DNA from: Mya arenaria
Lineage: Eukaryota; Mollusca; Bivalvia; Myida; Myidae
DNA: 64,000 bases
Assembly (NCBI RefSeq): GCF_026914265.1
Contig: NC_069125.1
Location: forward strand, 1,673,556 to 1,737,555
Reading direction: 5' to 3'
The translations under genes and the position numbers were made by a program. Positions within the stretch are counted from its first letter, which is position 1; each line of letters opens with the position of its first letter. The notes beneath the pieces were generated by a model. The model was given only the letters and a program-made list of their open reading frames with translations, made no database searches and had not been told where the DNA came from. This document shows, piece after piece, positions 1-11,174 of the stretch.

Positions 1-760
1 AAATGTCGTTCACTCTCCATATGCTGTTGGCGACTCTCCGGACCCGTAAATGTGACCTTACACACCAAACACGTCATGAAATTATCTCGGTGTCCCTGCT
101 GCAATTCATTTTGTACTTGCAATGCATTGAGATGTTTCTTTCCCGTCGAATGCTGCTGCATATGCTGTGCAGATGTCAGTTCAATAGAACAGACAGTACA
201 TTGGGCACGTCCAAATCTTGGGTCAAAATCAAAACCTCGATTACTTTGTCCTGGTAAGTCACATAGTTCGAGTGTTCGTTGGATTGGATTATTTTGTTGA
301 TGATGCTTAGTGCCCAATGGACTTTGATATCGAGTGAGGCAGTATCCCTTCTGTCCATCAATGTGATATTCTCCGGTCTCTTGCTGTATTGACCTAATTC
401 CATCTTGTACTTCTTCTGAAGAAGCTGGCAAGGAAAAAGCTGACCAAGGCCAACGTTTGATGCGAGGAAAACCTTTAAATAAAATATTTGTCTGCTTTTT
501 TCTCTTCATGTGTTTTTTGCCACTCAAATGATCATCTGCATGAGAGCTCGAAGTAAGTGCAATCCGGCAGATATTGCAATATCCCTTCTGCCCGTCAAAA
601 TGATATTCCCTGCTATCTGCATTACCGATAGCAAGTTGCTGATTTTGATAAGTCATCGCACGCTGCTTGTCCACCATAGCGAGATGACGTGGAGATTCAC
701 TATGAATCTGTAGAATGGCAGAAGTGTCACAAGTAATTTTGCACACCTCGCAGTAGTTTC
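1..760 (-). CDS. Zinc-finger exon of a tandem paralogue of the ZnF-helicase gene (partial, runs off left edge)
   Basis: The minus strand is open from a splice acceptor (intron ends ...TTATCAG just above 760) to the window edge, about 253 codons without a stop. It starts in the same phase and with the same residues (GNYCEVCKITC) as exon 2 of the gene at 3371-12860. Four complete fingers with C-x2-C-x12-H-x5-H spacing are visible: YCEVC (near 745), GYCNIC (near 570), AQCTVC (near 205) and MTCLVC (near 75). A fourth-finger start (GQKGYC) breaks off near 340 and is joined in frame to sequence matching the linker before finger 7 of the full copy, so about 1.55 kb is missing relative to that copy. 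Finger ligands are unchanged while linkers differ, which looks like selection for a protein. No matching first exon was found between 760 and 3371. The helicase part would lie outside the window. It is probably a gene, but a decaying copy cannot be excluded. Confidence 0.75.
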
Positions 761-1720
761 CTGATAATAACAAAACAATGTGTTATAACATGGAAGTTAG
801 ATTGTGGGCAATTGTCAATTTCAATCATTGTAGCCAACTTTAGGAGGTTACGATTTCTGATGTATGTATTCGTATATTAAGTTCTGAATATTACAGAAAA
901 TTACAAAGAAATTTTATTTCCGGACTATACATAGAAAGCTGGAGCTGGAGACAAAAGTAATGTGACCTCCAAAGTGATAACTTGATTAGAAGGCCTGTAA
1001 ATGACAGAACAATTTTGTAAACATTCGTGTGACTATTACTATTTGTTGGTAGTTTTTAACACATTTCTATAATCTTACAAAGCAGACTGATCCATTTATG
1101 AATTCAAATTATGATTATTACAGAAAGTTACGAATTTAGTTGTTGTGTTGTGCCGAGAAGACAAAGATGCAAGAATTATGTCAGGTCCAAAATGATATTT
1201 TGGTAAGGAGACCTTAGAATAAGAAATGCAGCTTTCTTTGTACAATTGTATCAAATGAATCGAAATCACTTTTAGTTTCCATGAATTTTTACAAAATCTG
1301 TTAACGTAAGTGAACTTATAACGCTTTTTTCGCTAAAATGACTTCAAAACAATATTTGAAAAAAAAATCCTGATAAAGCTTACCAAAATGGGGGGGGGGG
1401 ATACTAGTTAAACTACACCTTCGCATGCTCGAGTAATTTATATACTTACTTGCTAACCTAAACCACCCAGATATCTCTCTGGCATATTTGGCATGTGCAA
1501 ATTATGGACATGATAGTGCCATATTACATGCCAGGGAATCATTAAAGCCAACACATAGTGTTTTGCGTTGGAAATGCCCCAACGCGTCTTCCATTGATGG
1601 GCCAATTAGTAAAAAATGGAGGTAAATGGTGAGAATTTTGCCCATGTCCATAAGCCTATTTTCAAAATGAGCAATATCTAACTGCATGTATTTACTATAT
1701 GAATACGCGGTCCTTGTCGT
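761..1720 (-). repeat. Duplicated intron upstream of the partial ZnF exon
   Basis: This stretch is recognisably similar to 10724-11545, the intron preceding the ZnF exon of the full copy. Shared landmarks include AGCTGGAGACAAAAGTAATG near 940 and 10915 and the CGCCAGGGAAT-type segment near 1525 and 11440, followed by an AATGGAGGTAAA block near 1615 and 11523. The tandem duplication therefore copied genomic DNA including intron, so the left copy is not a retrocopy. A run of eleven G lies at 1390-1400. Confidence 0.75.
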
Positions 1721-3370
1721 CACAAAGAAGCTAAAACTCTTGACGAGTAAAACTTTTTCTTCTAGATTTAATCAGCTTTATATCAGTTACTTTAACCACA
1801 AAAGCAAGAAACTCAAAACAAATTTAAATAATTTACATATACAGGTTTAAATGCTATATATATATTGAAATAATAACTTAAATAAATACGTACACTAGCC
1901 TAATCTAAACATTTATAATTAGACAATGCAAAGAGAAATTGAATAAAAATGTTCATCTTGTTTTTGGTTCCTTTTTCCAAACAGACAAAATAAGTTATAT
2001 ATACACACAAGAAACAATATCAACAACGAACACCGTCAAAATGTTTCATACTAATACCTAACCACGCCTGTGTTATGTCAATGCACCAATGAGATAAAAG
2101 TAAAAATGAATACCGAAATAGGACACAGTATTACATTGAACACTACAGGGACATGCCCAGTTGTCAAGAATTCGAAACTTTGTGCACAAGAATATAAACC
2201 ATGTACAGAGGTTCAAGACAAAGGCCCAAACGCAAGACACAAACGAACAAACACCAAAAGAGACCACACCCGCATCAAAACAAAGACAAGCAAACACTGA
2301 ATTTTTAATTTAATGCCAATTTTTAATTTTTAATTAAATGAAGTTGGACTTCTTTAATTATTACCATATAATTTAATGCCACACATTTAAAAACACACTT
2401 AAAGATCGAGGTAGCATTTCCGTAACTCAGTTTAATAAAAATTGCAAAATGAATGTATGAATTTTATCTGCGGTATTCATAAGGGTAATATTAGGCATGA
2501 ACTTAGTTTTAGTTCGTAAATTAGGAGGGTTTTTCATAAATTGGTCATTCGAAGCTCAGATAGTCAAGACTCCATAAAAAAGTTGTCAAAATTTCTTTTA
2601 CTCTGGATGTCTATAAATGGAACATTTGTTGTATACATCATTTTTCAACCCAGGCTAATGCATATTTATATTTTCAGTTTGGTACTTTCCTATTTCCATG
2701 GCAATGCAAGTATGCTGAGTCTAAATGTATAAGGACACTGGAGCCAGGTGCTTTACATGGCACACATTTTCTTTTGAAACCATTTGCTTTGTATGTATGT
2801 AACTATTTTATTAAATTATCATGTCTGTGGCACAGTTATATCGGTGTTAAATTTGTATTATTATCCTTAAGAAAATAACAAATAATTTATGTTTGGCATG
2901 TAATGGAATGAAATTGAAAACATAAGAGACGATAGAATTATAGCATACGAAAGCATAAGTATGTTATTACTTAATAAGGCAAGAATTAAATAAGAGCAGC
3001 TTACCAAATAGAGATATAGTGTGTTGAATAGTATAAATAACAAGCATAAGCTTCTTGCATGTATATATAGCTAATGGTGAATTATTTTCAATCGCCTTGA
3101 GCATGGCCTATTGTGAATTCATATCTATTGCTACATAATAGCAGACAATCTATGAACAAGGTAGGAATTCAAAATAACAGGGTATATACAAAAATCACAA
3201 GTTGACAGAAAACATTAACAAAACAAGATATAACATCTGCATTTTTTTGAAAACCAAAGCGTTTAACACTAGTTGAATCCCTTAATCACACAAGTGTTAC
3301 AATACTTAATAGAACCTTAGAGCTAACATGTCACAAGCACGATTCGTATTCACCGGTCACACACATGTGT
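1721..3370. other. Intergenic stretch between the two ZnF-helicase copies
   Basis: AT-rich sequence with no convincing exon on either strand. It should contain the 3' UTR of the gene ending at 3371 on the minus strand and any 5' exon of the left copy, but I could not identify a homologue of the 12728-12860 first exon here. The short open frames near 2070-2300 on both strands have low-complexity composition and no domain. Confidence 0.5.
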
Positions 3371-3628
3371 TCACGAATCGTTACCACGTTGAAGCTGAAC
3401 AATCCACTTGGTAGCTTCAATCATGTTCTGTTCTCGCATCATAATGTCTTTTAATTTCTCTTCCTCCTCCAAGTTGCTACATAACACGATAAACTTGCTG
3501 TCCTTGCGCCTCGCCCTACCCCGCATCTGGATGAGAGCGGTGACAGTGGAGGGAGGGTACATGGTGATCACGCGCTCACAATCCGGCCAATCAACGCCCT
3601 CCTCGGCAACTGACGTAGCAACCACAAC
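3371..3628 (-). CDS. Exon 7 of the ZnF-helicase gene: motifs V and VI and stop
   Basis: Acceptor ...AATAAG then VVVATSVAEEGVDWPDC (motif V) and IQMRGRARR (motif VI), followed by FIVLCSNLEEEEKLK and stop TGA at 3371-3373. The stretch after motif VI (a Ser-Asn pair, then charged helix) parallels the RIG-I-like receptor pattern better than Dicer. The early stop leaves no room for a RIG-I C-terminal domain. Confidence 0.85.
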   Translation of the reverse strand, partial: VVVATSVAEEGVDWPDCERVITMYPPSTVTALIQMRGRARRKDSKFIVLCSNLEEEEKLKDIMMREQNMIEATKWIVQLQRGNDS

Positions 3629-6600
3629 CTTATTGTGTAAATTATAAAGTTATATAAGAATACTATTTGTTTATAGTCGTGTTGGTAGCTTGTGGTCAGG
3701 GATACACATATGTGCGTTAGAGATGTCGTGGAAAACAATCATAAATATATGTTGATGTAAATATAATTGTAAAATGGGAGCAATACATGGGCAAAATATA
3801 TATGACACCAAAACCGTTTAATCCATAAAAAAGGTTCAAAATAAAAATCGTTATTGTTAATTGTACCATGTCAAAAGTATGTACGTCAAGAATATAATAA
3901 ATATATCCTGCCGAACGTACCTGGTACTTTCCTTGCTTGATTTCCTCGAGGACCTCTTTTTGAGCTCTCACCGACATTCCACCAGCTGACCCGGCCGACC
4001 CATCACCGTGCCCAACCATCGTAGTTGTATGTAAACCGGCCCTCTGTAACTGCGGCGAGTTCTGAAAAAAAATAACCATGCGTTATCAAGTATAAGAAAA
4101 AGAATCTTCTTCACATAAAATAAGTAATATTTTGACTCATATATACGAGATCTTTAAACAATAATTTACATGAAGCGCTACAGGCGGAAATGGTACCCAT
4201 GTGACTTTCAACAAGGTTTTGTTTTTGTTGTGACTTCTAGGCACGTCCCAGTAGTTTCCACTCATTCATTAACGTATTTTTTAAATCGATCATTCGAATT
4301 TTAAGAGGTGCAATCAAGTTAAATGAAAGATATTTTATTATGTATTCAGTATACCTTAAGAATACCAGCAAGATGGTAGGCTGTGGCCCTTTGCTTGACG
4401 AGGACCAAAGATATGCCTTGTCCACTTCTGCCAGTCGTGGTCAGCTCGTTGATTAGGTTCTGGACATGATGATCTGCTACGGCGGAGGGATCAGGTATTC
4501 CAGATGGCGAGGTCGAGGTTAGAAAAAACTTAGCGTGGTCAACCTTGATCAGCTGTTGCAGCGCAGCTGTTGGCAGGCCAACACTACGAGCAAACTGAAA
4601 CCCTACAGTTCCAAGTTCCGCCAATTCTTGTATGGCACAAAATACACCACCGTCGATAACACTGCTTCTTGCCATACATACGCCTTGCACATGCCTCTTG
4701 ATCATAGAAAACTCCACCACATCTATGTTGTTGCTTTTCTTCTCGATTGAACATAAGCTAATTTGGATAGTATCAAGTTCTTCTTCCACAAAATTGTCTG
4801 CAATCATTCTTACAATGCTATCTCGCATGCAAGGTGTCATCTCTGGTCTGATATTAACATATTCTTTTATATTTGAAATGTCTGCTAACTTAAGAACACA
4901 ATACATAATGTACACATTTAGCTCGGTTTTGAATGTGTTCTCGAAGGCGTACGTCTTGGTTGTACTAGTGTCCGTTGGTGTTCTAGCTTCTAGATTAGCA
5001 TTTGACTGGTACTGTACCAATGTGCTCACACACTCGGGATTTTCTACGATACACATTTTTGCCCCACCCATGTTTGAGATGAGAACATTTAACATGCCCA
5101 CTGTTGCTTGAACACTTGCCTTTCCAGCGGGAGATGCGGTGAGACCGAGAGCTGTTGGACCAAAGCGATCTGGAGTTTGTTTAAGGTGATATGTGCTTAG
5201 AATGACGTTGTATGGATGCGCTTTTTCACAGTGGTGTACTTCGTCGACGACTATTAAGCTGAAGTCTTCCCAACGAATTACTTTTTTTTCTAGAATGTTT
5301 TTACAAAATCCTGTCGTGAACAAAACAAAATAAGAATCAGTTTACATTGAATGCAAAATAAGACAAAAACTTCCCACAACAACTTCGAATACAAAATGCA
5401 AAATAAGATTTATTTACACCCTCTAAGCATTATTGTTATCATCTATTTTGTGCGTATTTTGAAAGACTGAAAGTCACAATGTGCAACAGGTACTATTTTA
5501 ATATTACCATGGATCTTTTATATGAATTTTAAGTGTTTTGAACACACTTGCTGGTGATTTTCTCGCACCCCAAGCTAATGAGCTACATTGCAAGAAAGAA
5601 TAAATATGTTACAAATAATTTAATAAAAACGACCGTTAGACTTCAAACATCATTGACAGCGACCCTACCGGCAGTAACGACAACAATGTCGTGTTTCCAC
5701 AGTGGGATGCCATGTGTTGCCTGCTGACCCATGCAGAGTGCTGCTACACGGATCTTACGGCGCACTAAGTCAGTAGTCTGCTCAGTCTCATCATTGAACC
5801 TTTGCAGCATAATAATACCTTAGTTTGGACAACATCAACTACCAAGCTAAACACAGTGTTATCACCATTGAGCAGTAATTTGCAGTTATTTTGAAAAACA
5901 CATTTAAATGCATATTATATTTAGGAGAACCTGCATGACTCCAATAATTTGCATGTTATTCTAATACTCATGACGTGTGAGCAAAGCGAAGATAAAACAT
6001 AAATTTAGGTAATTATTTTACACCTGACCCTGCTGACGTGTTAAGTAAACAAAGTGGCGATAAAACAGAAGTGATTTATAATGCATTGATAATGCATATA
6101 CCAAAAGCACAGCGGGATGAACGTTTATACAAGGTTGTCATTGCAAAAATGATATCTTAAGTATAAAAACAGCCCTTTCGATTTGCTCGAAACTGCTCAA
6201 TAACAGTAACGAAACGTGCAACACTGTCAACCAAAACTAGAACCGGATTAAACGGTGTTCTTTATTCAATGATCATAAAGACATATTAACAACCATATTC
6301 TTTATCGTCAAAGTTTACCTGTTGAATGTCTTGTCCCCAAGCTGCTGTTGAATGTATTGAGACTGCTGCATGACTAGGAGAACTTTGTCGACAAGGAAGA
6401 GAATGTTCCGGGTTGGATACTTCTCCAACATGGCGCTTATCGTCATGACAGAAACCAGCGTCTTCCCAGTTCCTGATTGTGACATAAAGGAAAATACAGT
6501 TGAACAAATACTTCCTTGAATACAAAACACATTGGATCTACAGAAACAAGCTTAGTAGTCAAAATAGCAAATGCCTCCGTCACATATCCGTACGATGTCC

Positions 6601-9600
6601 ATATGAGATTTTTGATATTAATAATATCAAAAATCTCATATGGACATCGTACGGATATGTGACATATTATACAATTCGACTAACTTTTAAAATTCAAACG
6701 AACTTCGTACACTCGTAGCTTGTGGTCAATTCGCTAAGGGCCCCGTACGTTCTTTCGGAGAATGTAATCGTAGGATATCCGTACGGATATTGCAGACAAG
6801 TCGTGCGGAGCTCGAACGGGGCTCGCACGAACCTCGCACGATGCACGTGAGTTCGTATGGACATTGAACGTTGACCATGCGACTCACCTGCAATTGTCGT
6901 GCGATGCTCGTGAGAGTTCTACCGATGCCCGTGTTAGCTGTTCCCGGCAGTCTACGCGCTCGGTGAGAACTTGGGAGTTTGGTGAAACATTATACCCGAG
7001 TTCTCTACAAGTTAAAAACACGTACGGTGCTCGTAAGAGTCAACTGTGTCCACACGGCGATTTTGCAAAATTTCGACTGAAAACTCGTACGAAGCACGTA
7101 GCGTGGATGTGACCAGGACATTAAAGGCTAGACATTTATCTGTGAATTGATACTGAACACTTCAAATGAGTGTTGCTATAATAGGGTTTATTCAAATAGT
7201 TCGGATATTTCAATTACACTACATTATCAAAAAATATTGTTATTATAATTCAGGACTTACTTTTTCATAAATTGTTTGAGTAACCATTCACTTTCTCAGT
7301 TCGAATTATTTATTAAGTAACATATCTAAAACTTTTTGTTGTAAACCTGTATCGGTATTTATTCGAAAATAATGCATCACGACTCAGTGTTATGTGTTAA
7401 GAACGCCTCTGAACAAAACTTACCAGTTGGCAAAAATACCAATGCATTTCTTGCCATGGCCTTTTCGTACAGTTCAAACTGGTAGTTCCGAGGCTTCGTT
7501 AAAGTATATGGGATGTATCCGGATGTAATGTCAAGTCCTTGCACGTGCTCTCTGATAGGAGCAGGCTCAGTGCAAACCTTTTGCTTGTGTCTGTTCCCAT
7601 TAATGTGGCTCAAATAGGCATCTCTTGTGTTCATTGGACTTTTACACGTGTGACAGTAGTATGGGAAATTCGCTGAATAAGGGTTGTGTAATACAGAACT
7701 CCCATCTTTTGGCTTTGCCCCTAACATCTCGGAGCTAAGTATTCTAGATGCATTATCATTACCAGAATTATGGTTTCTTGTGGCATAAGCCAGATCAGAC
7801 AGATTACCCCTTTTATTACAACTTCCAGAATCGTTGCAGGTTTCATCATTGAATGCAGCTGCTTCTGCAAAACGTTCTGGTCTTTGAAACGGCCCAGTTA
7901 TATTGACTTCTACTTTCTCTGGTTGTGCGCCAGTAGCTCCTTCTTGCATTTCCTTCGGTAAAAACTCTGGAGGAAACAACGGCTCCGACAAAAATACTTG
8001 TAAAGGAGTAGTGTGACCACTATTCAGAGTGGTAGGTGATATCGGGGGTTGTTGTATATGCACGGTCGGCTGAAGTCTGACACGTTCTGCAGGAGGACTG
8101 TGAGAGGCGCCAAAAAGCTGCCTTGGGACTGCTAGTTCATGCCCAGGGTGCTTTGCGCTGATGTGAACTCTCAAGTGGTGCTCAGTGTTTGTCTTTGAAA
8201 AGCAGATCGGACAGGTATGCCAGATTGTCTTGTCTATAGCATTTTCTGGTGATGTTAAGCCCACTAGATCAGTACCGGTCATTTTTCTGTGTTTGGCCCC
8301 TTCAATGTGTTGCTGGTAATTATCAGCACCTGAACATGGAACTTTGCAAACATCACAATAGTATTCCTTCTTTTCTTCCGTCAGAGATTGAATTTTCTTA
8401 AAATGTCGTTCACTCTGCATATGTTGCTGGCGACTCTCCGGGCCCGAAAATGTAACCTTACAAGCCAAGCACATCATGTTGTCATCTCGATGCATCTGCT
8501 GCAATTGTTGTTGTACTTGCAACGCCTTGAAATGTTTCTTTCCCGTCAAATGCTGCTGCATATGCTGTACAGATGTCAGCTCTATAGCACATACAAAACA
8601 TTGGCCTCTTCCCATTCTTGGGTCAAAATTAACTTCTTGGTTATTTCGTCCTTGTAGGTCACACTGTTCGGGTGTTTGTTGGATTTGATAATTTTGTTGA
8701 TGTTGCAAAGGACTTAATTGAGTCTGATATCCAGTGTTAAATCTTTCGAAATTAATACCTTCTTGTGCAAGACTTCCCTCGCTTTCAGACCGTGAGTCAT
8801 CAGTGTAACTTGGTGAACACTCATGAAATCTAGGTTCATTATTAAATTGATATTGAACAGGTTGGTTTCCCTCAGATATTGTTGTCATGGGTTTGTTTCC
8901 AACAAAATCATTTTGGCTTGAAGGTGATTCAACAGTTTTTCGAAACGTTTCACTTCTTTCCTCATGAGAAGCATTTTCGCCCCATTGACGTGTTTCATTA
9001 TTTGGTCTCAATTCCGTAGAACGTTGTGCAGTATTCAATACCTTGCCAGGAAGGTTTTCTTGGGATTTCGCGAAGTTCTGTAGAAACCCTCTACCACGCC
9101 CAAGAAGGGAGCAGCCAGCGCTAAAATCATTCTGAACTACTCGATACGGTTCAGTAAATCTACTAGAAGATAAACTTTGCTCTGTTGATGTTTCAAAATG
9201 TGACTTTATATCAAGACTGCTCAGGTCATCAGTTAGCTGATCTATTCCTACGGTTGTTTCATTTCTTATCTTAGATTCATCAGTCTCAACACTGTGTTGC
9301 CTTTCTATATTCATTCTTTGACCAGGCACTGGACATTCCATACTGAGGGATTTTATGTTTATACTGCTAAGAGATGATTCTGTTTCCCATGATTGATTAT
9401 CATTAATACTTGAATGGGTCTGAACAGCTACGTGTCCATCTAAATTATTCACCTCTGAAGAAGGAAGACTATCAAGGGGTTTGACAGAGATATCATCGCT
9501 GCTATCGCTATCATCATCGGATGAGCCCACGTCTTGAAAATGATGCAATTTGTCCTTTTCATCTCCACAATAGACATTGTTCTGATTTTCATGACCAGCA

Positions 9601-11143
9601 ACATGTGATTCCAGATACCTTGTCACTTGATTGACAACAAGAGTTTCAGGGTTGTTTGTTGTTTGTAATTCTTGTGGTGAAACACTTAGCGCTGGATACT
9701 GAGGCGAACTTCTGTCTATTGGACCGACCTGAGTTGGGCTCTCTAAAGTGTTCTTAATGCTCATGTTTTTCATATTTCTTTCATGTTTCTTTCCTTTGAA
9801 GTGATCCTCTGCATTTTCCTGGCCAGTAAAAACTACATTACAGGCATTGCATTTCAGGGGGTGCTGGCTGCCCATACTTTCCATCTCCAGCTTTTTCAAT
9901 GTTTTCTTATGCTTTTCTCCAGCCATGTGAGCTGCCTGACTTTCAGGTCCTGTAAATGATACTTTGCAGGTGTCACAAAAAAGTGAACTATGTCCCAATT
10001 CGCGATGTGCTTCATTAAGATATGCAATATTTGCCTCTGTGTGGCTGAAACCTCTACCTAACGGTTGCTGGAACTTATGCTCTGAAACAGAAGTCGCTGT
10101 GTTAAAAGTCTGAAGATTTGGCAGGATTACTGCGCTCGTTAAGTTTTGAACATATGCTGGGGTCATCGTTTTTCCAAAACGTTTTGCGGTCTCCAACTGA
10201 GCCTTTTTCTTGGCATGATTTTTACCACGCAGATGCTCTTGTGCATGAGAATTGGATGTTAGTTCAATGTTACATACATGACAAACACCTCGGCCTCCAT
10301 GAAAATCATATCCTTTCTCTATTGAACTACTTCCATTCTGTATTTCCCTTGAAGATGCTAAAGTAGCGGAAGCTGCAGTAGCATAGTCCTGACTAGCTTG
10401 TAATAAAGGTCTCTGGGGAGAACTAGCAGTTAAACCATTACTTAGAATCTGCGTCTGTTGTTTTCTCTTCTTATGGTTTTTGCCGCTCAAATGATCGTTT
10501 GCATGCGAGCTTGATGTAAGTTCAATCTGGCAAATGTTACAGTATCCCTTTTGTCCATCAAAATGATATTCCCTGGTATCTGTATTGCCGGAAGCAGGTT
10601 GGTGATTTCGATTAGTCATTGCACGCTGCTTTTCCACCATAGCGAGATGGCGAGGAGACTCACTATGAATCTGTAGAATGGCAGAAGTGTCACAAGTAAT
10701 TTTGCACACTTCGCAGTAGTTTCCTGATAATGACAAAACAATGTGGTAAAACATGAAAGTTACAGTTACTGATTGTGGGCAGTGGTCAATGTCAAAGTTT
10801 GTAGCCAACTGAAGGAGGTTAAACTATCCAATGTATATACTAGTATATTAAGTTCTGAATATTACAGAAAATTACAAAAACAAATTTACTTCCGGGCTAT
10901 GCAGAGAAAGCCGAAGCTGGAGACAAAAGTAATGTGACGTCCAAAGTGATAATTTGATTAGAAGGCCACACAAAAGAACATTTTTGAAATTGAATAATGT
11001 CTGTAATGACAGAGGACGTAAGCCCCACCCCTATTTACAAAATACTCGTAAAACATTTACACCAATCCCGCGTATCAAAGAGTTTTTAACAACTTGAGAA
11101 ACTAAGTACTGTTAAGAAACCTATTGAATACATCTTAGAAAAG

Positions 11144-11174
<31 letters not shown>

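Noticed and set aside
176..403. 75-aa minus-strand open frame
   Set aside because: It is out of frame with the zinc-finger exon 1-760, which is open through the same stretch and matches the full copy.
2070..2300. Overlapping open frames on both strands
   Set aside because: Low-complexity, no domain, no splice context; chance open frames.
6864..7112. 82-aa open frame in the CpG-rich block
   Set aside because: Open by composition; no recognisable domain and inside an intron.
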